A DNA stretch of 64,000 bases from Phycisphaerae bacterium (GTDB lineage Bacteria > Planctomycetota > Phycisphaerae > Phycisphaerales > UBA1924): assembly GCA_016793805.1 (NCBI GenBank), contig JAEUIZ010000040.1, positions 1 to 64,000 of the forward strand, in the 5' to 3' direction. The notes beneath the pieces are model-generated. The model made no database searches. It saw only the letters and a list, made by a program, of their open reading frames with translations, and was not told the DNA's origin. Below, piece by piece: positions 11,001-18,354 of the stretch (positions are counted from its first letter, which is position 1; each line of letters begins with the position of its first letter). The position numbers and the translations under genes were made by a program.

Positions 11001-11847
11001 CCGCATGTGGCACTCGTCGCCGCCACCACAAAGCCAACGCCCCGAGCGCCACGCCCATGACGCCCGCGCCGACGGGCGCGAAAGGCCAGATCACGCGGTG
11101 CCAGTCTTCTCCCTTCACGCCCATCGCCACGCCAACGCCCAGGCCCGCGCCCAGAGCCACCCAGGTCGTGACCAAAGGCAGCCTCAGTACGATGGGCCGC
11201 ACTCGGCGCGTCAACGCCTCACACGCCTCTCTTGCCAGCGTCAGCGCCTCATCGGTCGCGGCTTGCGTTCCGGGGTTTCCCGCCGTTGCCCCGCTCGCGC
11301 CCGCCCCCGCTCGGGGCGAGCGCTCGCCCGGCTCCTCGATCGAAGGTAGCGTCGAGTGCCGATACCGCCGGAGCAACTCGTCCGCGTCGGCACGAAGCGT
11401 CGCGAGCGTCGCCTCCCGGGCCTCGGCCGCACGCCGCGCCTGCTCGTATGCCAAGCGAGTCTTCGTCTGCGCCGATTCCGCGACCGTGTCCGCGAGCCAG
11501 GTGATCTCCTCGGCCTCGCGCTTCCCGGCCGCGATCACGGCCTCGGTGCGCTCGTTGAACGCCGCGAGTTCGACGCTCATCGTCCGCCGCAGCGACTCCA
11601 TCTCTGCCGCGAGCGAGTCCGTGAGCGCCTTCTGAGACTCCACGCAGGCCGCCCACCCCGCGTCGGTGATTCGCGACCACTCCTTTTTCGCCATGGCGAT
11701 CGCCTGGTCGTGCGCGAGTTCCGCGGCCCCGGAACCCTGGCTCCACCGCGACGCCAGCGAGGCCTCGCCCGCCGACCTGAGCGCGACGAGCGACTCCAAG
11801 TCCTGAAGCAACGCCCGTTCACGTCCCGAGATCGTCCCGTCCGACAT
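8005..11847 (-). CDS. FtsK/SpoIIIE (EssC/EccC-like) membrane ATPase of a type VII-like secretion cluster
   Basis: This 1280-residue protein starts at ATG 11847 behind GGAGG. An upstream extension to 12222 is rejected because it overlaps two real genes. Residues 1-180 are helical and charged. Two membrane helices lie at about 222-243 and 252-273, followed by a long coiled coil (290-400). Three RecA-like modules follow. The first (about 430-700) has Walker-B-like strands (FLVIADFP) but no Walker A. The second has a full Walker A, AGRTGSGKST with Lys770, and Walker B, VLLVVDEF with Asp872-Glu873. The third (NLLVVGNQESA, VVLFIHGL) is degenerate. This layout resembles EssC/EccC, the motor of type VII secretion, more than chromosomal FtsK, because there is no gamma domain and only two membrane segments. 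The gene is the last of four that share a strand and small spacings. Confidence 0.85.
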   Translation of the reverse strand: MSDGTISGRERALLQDLESLVALRSAGEASLASRWSQGSGAAELAHDQAIAMAKKEWSRITDAGWAACVESQKALTDSLAAEMESLRRTMSVELAAFNERTEAVIAAGKREAEEITWLADTVAESAQTKTRLAYEQARRAAEAREATLATLRADADELLRRYRHSTLPSIEEPGERSPRAGAGASGATAGNPGTQAATDEALTLAREACEALTRRVRPIVLRLPLVTTWVALGAGLGVGVAMGVKGEDWHRVIWPFAPVGAGVMGVALGALALWWRRRVPHAARHAAELLAVASRAVAAWQAEAMAQRDREGTEIARRRESDLRRAEGSLALAEEVARKRRTVEQAALQAEHERRLAECRQKHERELQAVRAKEREIRASATAARDAATSEAARARDASLESLREMDRVQRTELRETWRGGLARIAAEVRALSAPAALAAAVPFGRIVVDRATMAGGIPADSSFATDDPASFELPAVLDLRARGSLLVRTSPEERARGLELLRLTMLQAFRTLPAGKVRLTMLDPVGLGESFAGFMHLADYEEGLIGDRIWTEPRHIEQRLTDLTEHMETVIQKYLRNEYRSIHEYNEEAGEIAEPFRFLVIADFPASFSEAAAKRLASIASSGGRCGVYTLIHAPLASESAHRKGVSAAPPHWAPFRELEQASNVLVVKDGKVTWSDADFGRWPLHLERMPDGEALTREIQELGRRAKESTRVEVPFTAVEPEAMWSLDSSQEVRVPLGRAGAKKLQHLLLGRGTAQHALIAGRTGSGKSTLLHVMITAAGLWYSPSELELYLVDFKKGVEFKAYATHALPHARVIAVESEREFGLSVLRRLDAELTRRGALFRDAGVQDLAGFRRKSPGEPMPRVLLVVDEFQEFFVEDDRLAQEASLLLDRLVRQGRAFGMHVVLGSQTLGGAYTLARSTLGQMAVRIALQCAEADSYLIMSEDNAAPRLLSRPGEAIYNDASGLVEGNSPFQIVWLPEQTRDAALARIAAMAQQRGVRTPPPIVFEGNIPADMTRNKGLADAIERGESGPVRLWLGDAVSIKEPTSVVLRRQSGANLLVVGNQESAALATTLAAMLSAAAKRGTRLVVLDGTPADAPEADAIGSAARAIGAKHGGPRAAAAEVATLAAELDRRLADERSDPADVVLFIHGLHRFRDLRRGDDFDFSASADQPAKVLMRLIREGPSVGMHVVVTCDTVSGIERAFERSALRDFESRVLLQMSAADSTHLTDSPVASTLGRHRAVLYQEDAGTFEKFRPYSTPPSGWVEQSAAILAAR

Positions 11848-11915
11848 CGCGGCCTCCGGGTCGCACCAGCGCGAGGGTCGCCGCCCCTCGAGCCGACACC
11901 ATAGCGACCGCCGAC

Positions 11916-12149
11916 TTACCCCGCCCAGACGCCGTCGTCGCCGCAGTCTCGCCGAACCGCCGCGACGAGGTCCGCGACGTGGTCGAGCCCCTTGACCGCG
12001 GCCATGAGGCCAGGCTCCAGGGCGCGCACGTACTTCTCCTCGAACTGCCGCGCCACGTCGTCGTCCCACATCGGGCGCAGGCGGTCCCACTTGAGCCGCA
12101 ACTGCTTGGCCGCGTCCATCAGGTTTGCCTTCGCCACGCCGATGCTCAT
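11916..12149 (-). CDS. Small helical WXG100-like protein of the type VII-like cluster
   Basis: This 77-residue protein starts at ATG 12149 behind a perfect AAGGAGG. Its start overlaps the stop of the upstream gene by four bases (ATGA), so translation is probably coupled. It is predicted to be all helical with one break. The segment LRPMWDDDVARQFEEKYV places Trp at the helix turn and Phe/Tyr on the following helix, as in the WXG100 fold, although the literal W-x-G is absent. There is no signal peptide. Position between the helical gene and the FtsK-like ATPase suggests a substrate or chaperone-like partner of the ATPase. The family assignment is inference from length, pattern and context. Confidence 0.7.
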   Translation of the reverse strand: MSIGVAKANLMDAAKQLRLKWDRLRPMWDDDVARQFEEKYVRALEPGLMAAVKGLDHVADLVAAVRRDCGDDGVWAG

Positions 12150-12745
12150 GCCGAACCTCCTTCGCCGTCGGCTCCCGCGTCGGAGCCATCTCCCGTTGCA
12201 TCCCCGGAGTCGTGGGCCGCACTCTGGTCGCCCTCCACCGTGCGCGGCGCGCCTTCGGACGCGGGCGGCGTCATCTTCGCGTATGCCTCAAGGCTCGAGA
12301 GCATCCGATCCAACTTGCCCACCGCGATCGGGATCTCCCGCCGGATCGTCTCCGCGAGCCCGTGGCACGACGCCTGGTACAGGCTCGCTTCCTTCTCCCA
12401 CACCGGGAGCCACCGCTGCGTCGCCGCGAGTTTCTGCCTCGCGTGCTCGAGTTTGCGCTCGGCCTTCCGCAGCGCCTTCTGCTCGTCCACGATCGGCGCG
12501 GGCTCGGGCGCCGAGATGATGCGCTTGCGCATGATCGCTGACTTGGCCGCCGCGACCTCGTCCTCGCCTTTGCGCACCTGCTTCTTCCAGTGCGCGGGCC
12601 GATCCATGCGCAGCCACTCCGAGACCTTCATGATCTCCGCGTTGACCGACGAGATCGCCACGAGCGCGGCATCGGAGAACTCGAGCAGCGCCGCCCGCGC
12701 CTGCCGAAGCGCCTCGCTCTCATGCACTCTCGCACGCTCCGCCAT
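12146..12745 (-). CDS. Helical coiled-coil protein, type VII cluster component of unknown function
   Basis: The protein has 199 residues, starting at ATG 12745 behind TGGAGG. Residues 1-155 are almost entirely helical, with long charged heptads (KALRKAERKLEHARQKL) and several conserved-looking Trp residues. The last 40 residues are a disordered acidic, Gly/Ser/Asp-rich tail. It has no signal peptide or membrane segment. From memory, similar W-rich helical proteins sit next to WXG100 genes in planctomycetes, but I cannot verify that here. Its place between two WXG100-like genes and its coupled stop/start with the next gene suggest a cytoplasmic chaperone, adaptor or larger secreted helical substrate. 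Confidence 0.7.
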   Translation of the reverse strand: MAERARVHESEALRQARAALLEFSDAALVAISSVNAEIMKVSEWLRMDRPAHWKKQVRKGEDEVAAAKSAIMRKRIISAPEPAPIVDEQKALRKAERKLEHARQKLAATQRWLPVWEKEASLYQASCHGLAETIRREIPIAVGKLDRMLSSLEAYAKMTPPASEGAPRTVEGDQSAAHDSGDATGDGSDAGADGEGGSA

Positions 12746-12808
12746 GCCGCCTCCAGATGCCCCGCGCGGGCCGCCTTGCTCCGCGCTCCCTCGCCGCTCG
12801 ATCTCCCG

Positions 12809-13081
12809 CTAGCGCTGGCTCAGGTACTCCTCGATCTTCTCCGCCTTGCGGAGCAGGAACGGCACGTGCTTGTCCGCCGCCTCGCAGAATCGCGCCAGCA
12901 CCCGCGTCGTCTGCTCGAACTCTTCGGCGAACTTCACCTGCTCCTGGTCGCGCCAACTCTGCGACAGGTCGTTCGTCCGTGCCTGGATCACCGACAACTG
13001 CTCACGCAGGTTCGTGTTGAATCGCTTTAACTCCGCCGCGAATCGACGGAGTTCGCCCGGATCAACCACTGCCTTTGCCAT
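12809..13081 (-). CDS. WXG100-family protein (type VII secretion substrate candidate)
   Basis: The protein has 90 residues, starting at ATG 13081 (MAKAVVDPGEL) with GGAAAGG upstream. A longer start at 13108 is possible but has poorer sequence before it. The length and two-helix design are those of the WXG100 (ESAT-6-like) family: helix 1 at about 8-40, a turn with Trp at LSQSWRDQE, and helix 2 with FAEEFEQTTRVLARF and a charged end KAEKIEEYLSQR. The W-x-G Gly is replaced, which is common outside Gram-positives. It is the first gene of the cluster that ends with the FtsK/EssC-like ATPase, so the four genes probably form one transcript starting in the 13082-13354 gap. Confidence 0.8.
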   Translation of the reverse strand: MAKAVVDPGELRRFAAELKRFNTNLREQLSVIQARTNDLSQSWRDQEQVKFAEEFEQTTRVLARFCEAADKHVPFLLRKAEKIEEYLSQR

Positions 13082-13234
13082 CGCTCGCCTTTCCGGCCGC
13101 CCGGCCACTCACCCTCGATGCTACCAGCGTCCTTCTCCCAGGCACGCATCTCGCTTCCCGTTTCGACCAGCCCTCGCCTGACGGGTCGCCTCGGTCGCTT
13201 GTTCGCGTCGCCGAGGGGTTCAGTCCTCGGCCCA

Positions 13235-13263
13235 TTGACACCCCCTCTACCCTCCTCTACCCT
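13235..13263 (+). promoter_or_regulatory. Candidate sigma70 promoter for rpmF-plsX-fabH
   Basis: TTGACA at 13235-13240 is followed, after a 17-base spacer, by TACCCT at 13258-13263. The expected start near 13270 leaves an 85-base leader before rpmF. The -35 is perfect, while the -10 keeps only the T, A and final T. The rest of the 273-base divergent gap (13082-13354) presumably also holds the promoter of the type VII cluster, which I could not pick out. Confidence 0.4.
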
Positions 13264-13354
13264 TCGCCTTGATTCGATCCGTCCTTTGTCCTGCTTCGGT
13301 TTCGGTGATTGGTCGGGTTCGCGGCGTTCCCGCGGCCGCTTCGAGGATTCACCC

Positions 13355-13555
13355 ATGCTTCCCGCATTTCGTCAGAGTTACGGACGCACACGCCGCCGCC
13401 GCTCGCATCATGCCCTCACGGCCACCAAGCAGACGGTCGATCCGCTCTCGGGCATGCCCAAGCAGCACCATCGCGCCTGCAAGGACTCCGGGTACGTTCG
13501 CGCTGGGCTCCGCATTTCCGTTCCCAAACTCGGCATCGGTGTCACCCGCGACTAG
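13355..13555 (+). CDS. rpmF: 50S ribosomal protein bL32
   Basis: The 66-residue product starts at ATG 13355 with GAGG upstream. The basic N-terminal core RTRRRRSHHALTA and the later segment KQHHRACKDSGYVR match bL32, and the gene directly precedes plsX and fabH, the classic rpmF-plsX-fabH order. The usual paired CxxC zinc motifs are missing, with only one Cys left, so this looks like a zinc-independent form. The C-terminus (ISVPKLGIGVTRD) is longer than in E. coli L32. Confidence 0.88.
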   Translation: MLPAFRQSYGRTRRRRSHHALTATKQTVDPLSGMPKQHHRACKDSGYVRAGLRISVPKLGIGVTRD

Positions 13556-13584
13556 CGCCGCAGACCTCCTCCCAGGGATCCGAC

Positions 13585-14634
13585 ATGCGGCTCGCCATCG
13601 ACGTCCTCGGCGGGGATCACGCGCCCGATGTCGTGCTCAACGGCGGGCTGGATGCTATGGACCTCCTCGACCCGTCAGACGAGATCGTCTGGGTCGGGCC
13701 GCAGGAGGTCATCCGCGACTTTCTCGATGAACGTGGGGTGCGCGATGCTCGAATCTCCATCGAGCACGCGACGCAGAACATCGAGATGCACGAGCAGCCC
13801 GCCAAGGCCGTGCGGCAGAAGGCGGATTCGACCATCGTTCGCATGGCTCGGCTCGGATCGACCAAGACGCCGCCTGAGCGCCGCGCCGATGCCGTCATGT
13901 CCGCCGGGAATACCGGTGCGTGCGTCTCGGCCGCTATCATGCAGATGAAACGGCTCCCGCGCGTCCAGCGGCCCGGAATCGCCGTCACCATCCCAACCTT
14001 CAACGGACCCGTCGTTCTCATCGACGCCGGCTCCAACCCCGAGCCCAGGCCCACCCACCTCTGGCAATACGGGATCATGGCCGACACCTACGCGCGGCAT
14101 GTGCTCGGTCTGCGCAACCCGCGCATCGCCCAGATGAACATCGGCACCGAGGAAGAAAAAGGCACCGATCTCATCAAGCAGGCGCGTGACCTCCTCAAGG
14201 CCACGCCGGGGCTCAACTACATCGGATACGTCGAGGGCCGCGACGTGGCCGACGGCGTCACCGATGTGATCGTCACCGACGGGTTCGTGGGCAACACCCT
14301 CTTGAAGATGGCCGAGGGGCTCGTCAAGACCGTCGTTTCGGCCATCGCCCACGAGATCCTCAACCACGACCCCGAACTCGCGCTCCGGCTCGAGCCCGTC
14401 GTCAAGCGGCTCTACTCCAAGATCGACTACCACGAGCACGGCGGGGCGCCCCTGCTGGGCGTCAACGGCGGGTTCATCATCGCCCACGGATCCAGCAACC
14501 GCCGCTCCATCAAGTCCGCCATCCGGATGTCGCGTGAGTTCGTCCGCAGCGGCGTCAACGCCGCAATCGTCGAGCGCCTCGAACAGGTCGAGCGAGAGAT
14601 GGGCGTGGTCGCCGACGCCGAGGAGTGTGAATGA
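13585..14634 (+). CDS. plsX: Phosphate acyltransferase PlsX
   Basis: The 349-residue protein begins MRLAIDVLGGDHAP, the hallmark start of PlsX (AxDxxGGDxAP), and contains the characteristic VMSAGNTGA, RPGIAVTIP and FVGNTLLK segments. PlsX converts acyl-ACP to acyl-phosphate for glycerolipid synthesis in the cytoplasm. The length is normal for the family. Upstream in-frame sequence to 13309 overlaps rpmF and is not used. The stop overlaps the fabH start by four bases (ATGA), showing translational coupling. Confidence 0.95.
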   Translation: MRLAIDVLGGDHAPDVVLNGGLDAMDLLDPSDEIVWVGPQEVIRDFLDERGVRDARISIEHATQNIEMHEQPAKAVRQKADSTIVRMARLGSTKTPPERRADAVMSAGNTGACVSAAIMQMKRLPRVQRPGIAVTIPTFNGPVVLIDAGSNPEPRPTHLWQYGIMADTYARHVLGLRNPRIAQMNIGTEEEKGTDLIKQARDLLKATPGLNYIGYVEGRDVADGVTDVIVTDGFVGNTLLKMAEGLVKTVVSAIAHEILNHDPELALRLEPVVKRLYSKIDYHEHGGAPLLGVNGGFIIAHGSSNRRSIKSAIRMSREFVRSGVNAAIVERLEQVEREMGVVADAEECE

Positions 14635-15650
14635 CCCCGCCCCTTCCCTCCAGCCCGCGGGGCGTCCGCATCGCCGGGACCGGCCACTACCTGCCCTCGA
14701 ACGTCATTTCCAACAAGGACCTCGAGCGCTGGATGGACACGAGCGACGAGTGGATCGTCCAGCGCACCGGCATCCGCGAACGCCGCAGGATCGACCGCGA
14801 CAAGGGCGAGACCACGACCTCGATCAGCGTCGCGGCCCTCTCTCGTGCCCTCGACAACGCCGGCCTCAAGCCCACCGATCTCGACATGCTCATCGTCGCG
14901 ACGGTCTCGATGGAGATGACGTGCCCCTCCACCTCCTGCCGAGTCGCCGAGGCCATCGGCGCTGGGGCGTGCGGCGCCGTCGATCTCTCCGCGGCGTGCT
15001 GCGGGTTCGTCTACGCCACCAACTTCGCCCACGAACTCGTCAAGGGCGGCGCGTATCGCACCGTTGGCGTCGTGGGCGTCGATGTCCTCACCCCGCTGAT
15101 GGACTATTGCACCGAGGGCCGGGGCACCGCGATCCTCTTCGGCGACGCCGCCGGCGCCGCCGTCTACACCGCCACCAGCGATCCGAGCAAGGGCATCCTC
15201 GCCCAGGCCATGCATTCCGACGGCCACGGGTGGAAGCACCTCTACATCCCGCGCGAGCCGCGCGACTTCCCGGAAGACGCCGATCCCAACCGGCGCAAAC
15301 TCGGGCTCATGTACATGAACGGCCGCGAGGTCTACAAGTTCGCCGTCACCAAGTTCCAGGACCTCATCGCGCAGACCCTCGACAAGGCCGGCCTCCGTGC
15401 CGAGGACATCGACCAGTTCGTCTGCCACCAGTCCAACGCCCGCATCCTCGAGGCCGCCCGCGAGCGCTTCGGCATCCCCCACGAGAAGTTCTACACCAAC
15501 ATCGAGCGCGTCGGGAACACCTCCGCGGGCTCCGTTCCGGTCTGCCTCGATGAACTGCGACGCTCCGGGCGCATCCACGACGGCCAGAAGATCCTCCTCG
15601 TCGCATTCGGCGGCGGGCTCACTTGGGCCTCGAGCCTCTGGCAACTCTGA
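14631..15650 (+). CDS. fabH: 3-oxoacyl-ACP synthase III (KAS III)
   Basis: The 339-residue thiolase-fold enzyme has the catalytic triad visible: Cys123 in LSAACCGF, His266 in FVCHQSNARI and Asn296 in GNTSAGSVPV. FabH starts fatty-acid synthesis by condensing acetyl-CoA with malonyl-ACP. The family landmarks RTGIRERR and FGDAAGAAV are present. It is coupled to plsX upstream, and its TGA overlaps the ATG of the next gene (TGATG), so four or more genes share one transcript. Confidence 0.95.
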   Translation: MTPPLPSSPRGVRIAGTGHYLPSNVISNKDLERWMDTSDEWIVQRTGIRERRRIDRDKGETTTSISVAALSRALDNAGLKPTDLDMLIVATVSMEMTCPSTSCRVAEAIGAGACGAVDLSAACCGFVYATNFAHELVKGGAYRTVGVVGVDVLTPLMDYCTEGRGTAILFGDAAGAAVYTATSDPSKGILAQAMHSDGHGWKHLYIPREPRDFPEDADPNRRKLGLMYMNGREVYKFAVTKFQDLIAQTLDKAGLRAEDIDQFVCHQSNARILEAARERFGIPHEKFYTNIERVGNTSAGSVPVCLDELRRSGRIHDGQKILLVAFGGGLTWASSLWQL

Positions 15651-16264
15651 TGGCCCCGCCCCGCGACCTTCGCGCCCTCGTTCGCCTTCGCTCCCCGCGC
15701 CACATCCAAGACCTCCTCGACTCGCTCGATTACTCCTGCGACGACTTCTACCGCTGTCCCCGGCGAGTGCTCGCTGATCGCCGCGCTCACTGCGTGGATG
15801 GCGCGCTCCTCGCCGCCGCCGCCCTGCGCAGACTGGGACACCCGCCTCGAGTCGTCTGGATCCATGCGGTCAACGACGACGGGCACCTGCTTGCTGTCTA
15901 TCAGCGACGCGGGCTGTGGGGGGCGCTCGCCAAGTCCAACTTCGTCGGCATCCGCGCTCGCGAGCCGGTCTATCGCTCGCTCCGCGAACTCGTCGTGTCG
16001 TACTTCAACGATTACTTCAACGCCCGCGGGGAGCGCACCATGCGCGCCTACGCCAGGCCGCTCAACCTCGCTCGTTTCGATCACCTTCAGTGGGAGACTC
16101 GCGACGACGTGCTCCCGCCGATCGTCGAGGACGCACTCGACGCGCTCACCCTCATCCCCATCGCCCCTGCCGCCACGCTCCGCGCGCTGACTCCTGTCGA
16201 TGCTCGCGCCCTCGCCGCGGGCATGCTCGGCACCGATCCCAAGGGCCTCTTCAAGCCCTCCTAG
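15650..16264 (+). CDS. Transglutaminase-like superfamily protein, unknown substrate
   Basis: This 204-residue cytoplasmic protein starts at ATG 15650 inside the fabH stop (TGATG). Residues 40-90 resemble a transglutaminase-like core: Cys48 in RRAHCVDGALLAAAALRRLG begins a helix, and His79 in NDDGHLLAVY follows at the usual spacing. The third acidic residue is not certain. These proteins can be hydrolases or amidases. The tight coupling with fabH suggests co-expression with lipid synthesis but does not prove a role in it. There is no signal peptide. Confidence 0.6.
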   Translation: MAPPRDLRALVRLRSPRHIQDLLDSLDYSCDDFYRCPRRVLADRRAHCVDGALLAAAALRRLGHPPRVVWIHAVNDDGHLLAVYQRRGLWGALAKSNFVGIRAREPVYRSLRELVVSYFNDYFNARGERTMRAYARPLNLARFDHLQWETRDDVLPPIVEDALDALTLIPIAPAATLRALTPVDARALAAGMLGTDPKGLFKPS

Positions 16265-16344
16265 CCGAGCGCCGCGACGACTTGCATTCTCCCTTCCGTC
16301 GCCGCGCTGTCTCACCGACGACACTTCGTCTCGCCTCTTCTTCG

Positions 16345-17328
16345 CTACTGCACCCACGCTCTCGCGTCGTCGCTGATCCACGCCCTCTGCCGTGCGCCGC
16401 GAGAGTCCACGAACTCCGTCCAGGCCCGCCAGCCCTCCCCCACGCTCGCCATTCCGACCCCCTCCACGCCGACCTCCCCCGGCTCGAGCCATCGCCCGAA
16501 CTCGGCCCGATGTCTCCGTTGCGCGTAATACGCCGCGTGCAGCCGCTCGCGCGCCGCCCCAGAACCGTCGTCCACGAACGCCCCGCCGCCAAACTGCACG
16601 TACCCCCACATCTCGGGGCGGTGCATGTCGATCACCCCCTGCGGCGACCACACCCAGTTGTGCTCCGGCCTGCCCACAACCTTTCGATACTCGGGCCGAC
16701 CGTCATCCCCTTCCACGACTTCCAGGTCCCACTCCACGCGCGAGAAGTTCATGCGCCATTGGTCGCCCTCCCGTGGCGCCGCGGCGCGCCGATCGCCATG
16801 CCGATCGAAGGATCGCCACGGCATCGCGATCTCGACGCTCCATCCCCGGTCACGGTCGCGCGGATCGTTGAGCGTCCCATCAAGCCGCACCGCCGTCCGT
16901 AGGCCCGCCGCGTCCCACCCGTTGTCCGCCTGCCCGCCATCCTTGTACGGCTTGGGCAGGAACAAATCCCAGACCGTGTTAAGCGCATTGACCTCCAACT
17001 CGTAGTACTCGTGGCTGTCGCCCGTGGGGTTCAGGAACACCTCGAAATCGTTGTCGTGAAAGATCACGCTGTCGCGCTGCGTGAGCGTCCCCCACAGGTC
17101 CGGCTCGTCCATCTCGGCGCCGATGTAGAGGCACTCGTCGTCCCACATCATCTTCGCCCGTGTCCGAAGCCGCGGCTTCGGTCGTGCGTCGCCCTCGATG
17201 TCCACAAAGTCCGCGGTCCACGTGGCCTCGCGCCATGCCGGCTTCGAGAGGTCCCCATCGACGCGAAGGGACTGCGGCGCGCGCACGCAGACGTACCGCT
17301 GCCTGACCTGCCGCGCCGGCTCTTTCAT
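16345..17328 (-). CDS. Carbohydrate-binding family 9 (DOMON-like) protein
   Basis: The 327-residue protein has the pattern of CBM9-like beta-sandwich proteins: RVDGDLSKPAWREA near the N-terminus, then MMWDDECLYIGAEMDEPDLW, NDFEVFLNP, YYELEVNALNTVWD, and a later GWSVEIAMPWRSF. The C-terminal region with HRPEMWGYVQF is also typical. No signal peptide is visible, which is unusual for a sugar-binding module, so either the true start lies elsewhere or the protein acts inside the cell. It is 73 bases downstream of atpC on the same strand and could be its operon partner. Confidence 0.72.
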   Translation of the reverse strand: MKEPARQVRQRYVCVRAPQSLRVDGDLSKPAWREATWTADFVDIEGDARPKPRLRTRAKMMWDDECLYIGAEMDEPDLWGTLTQRDSVIFHDNDFEVFLNPTGDSHEYYELEVNALNTVWDLFLPKPYKDGGQADNGWDAAGLRTAVRLDGTLNDPRDRDRGWSVEIAMPWRSFDRHGDRRAAAPREGDQWRMNFSRVEWDLEVVEGDDGRPEYRKVVGRPEHNWVWSPQGVIDMHRPEMWGYVQFGGGAFVDDGSGAARERLHAAYYAQRRHRAEFGRWLEPGEVGVEGVGMASVGEGWRAWTEFVDSRGARQRAWISDDARAWVQ

Positions 17329-17401
17329 CCGCCAATCCTACCGTCAGCCCGACACCCCTGACCGGCTCGCTTCACCACGGACGTCGCAAGCACTCGCGAA
17401 G

Positions 17402-17830
17402 TCAGATCGCCTTGGATCGCTTCGCAAGACGGACCTTGAGGCGCGCCCTCGCCTTATCCTTGTTGGCTCGCGCCGCGGACGCCTTGTCCGCGGGAGCAGC
17501 CCGCTCCAACGCCGCCAGTTCGCTCGCCGCATCCGCCTCCGAGAGACTCTCGACGGGCGTGGCCACCGCGGCGAGGATCGTCAGCCGGTTGTTCACCATC
17601 TGCACGAACCCGTCATCGACGAGGAACGACCTGCTGCCGCCCTTGGCGTTGCCCTTGTCCGGAAAGTCGAGGCGCAGTTCGCCCAGCCCGAGTTTCGCGA
17701 CGATCGGCGCACGGTTCGGCTGCACCCCAAACAGCCCGTCCCACGCCGGAATCGAGGCATAGGTCACCGGCTCGTCGAGCACCTGGGCGGCGGGGGTAAC
17801 GAGTTTGCACTGGAAGGTCTTCTCGGCCAC
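17402..17830 (-). CDS. atpC: F1 ATP synthase epsilon subunit, isolated from other atp genes
   Basis: The 142-residue protein starts at GTG 17830 with GGAG seven bases upstream. The N-terminal beta sandwich is clear: FQCKLVTPAAQVLDE, IPAWDGLFGVQPNRAPIV, LGLGELRL, and FLVDDGFVQMVNNRLTILA. The second half is the usual helical hairpin (SEADAASELAALERA, then an Ala/Lys-rich helix). A frame extending to 18007 is not used. In most bacteria atpC follows atpD, but here no atpD is nearby: the gene upstream is on the opposite strand, and the Fo genes lie 42 kb away. Confidence 0.88.
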   Translation of the reverse strand: MAEKTFQCKLVTPAAQVLDEPVTYASIPAWDGLFGVQPNRAPIVAKLGLGELRLDFPDKGNAKGGSRSFLVDDGFVQMVNNRLTILAAVATPVESLSEADAASELAALERAAPADKASAARANKDKARARLKVRLAKRSKAI

Positions 17831-18026
17831 GCTGGGACTCCACGCTGGGGGCCCATAATAGGCCCTTGTCGGGCAGTTCGGCGCCAAGTGCGGTCGCGCG
17901 ACTTGGGCACGACCAGGACTTCGCCCCCCTTCCGCGGCTGGCGTGGTGCGATCGCCGGATTCCCTGCGGCCGGGGGCCACGGGTGTCGCCAGTTGTTTCT
18001 GAGGCATGAGGCCTCGGAGGTTTGGT

Positions 18027-18305
18027 ATGAGTCAGTCGGGTATTCCCCCTCCATCCGCGGCGCTGTTTGGCGGAGCCAAGAAGTCGATCGCGAAGTCCGC
18101 GGCGATGCCGTGGGTGTTGGCCGTCGGGGCGCTCGTGCTCGGGGTATTGATGATCCGTGCCGGAGGGAGCGAGAGCGAGAAGGGGCGGGCATCGATGGAT
18201 AAGGCGAGCGACTCAGTAACGGGACGGGCGCAGCGCGAGGCGGACTCGGCTGTCAGTCACGGCGTGGGCACGCTGAACCAGGCCCTGACCGCCCGCCCGA
18301 AGTAG
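18027..18305 (+). CDS. Small single-span membrane protein, unknown
   Basis: The 92-residue protein starts at ATG 18027, seven bases after GGAGG. One membrane helix (about 31-47, MPWVLAVGALVLGVLMI) is followed by a charged helical tail. The N-terminus is short and polar. I recognise no family. It is followed by a hairpin that may end transcription. Confidence 0.6.
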   Translation: MSQSGIPPPSAALFGGAKKSIAKSAAMPWVLAVGALVLGVLMIRAGGSESEKGRASMDKASDSVTGRAQREADSAVSHGVGTLNQALTARPK

Positions 18306-18354
18306 CCCCCCGGCGCCGATTCGCTCGCCGCGACGAACCCCGAGACCGGCGTCA

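Noticed and set aside
11848-12222. N-terminal extension of the FtsK-like gene
   Set aside because: It overlaps two genes in other frames that have good ribosome sites; GGAGG before ATG 11847 marks the real start.
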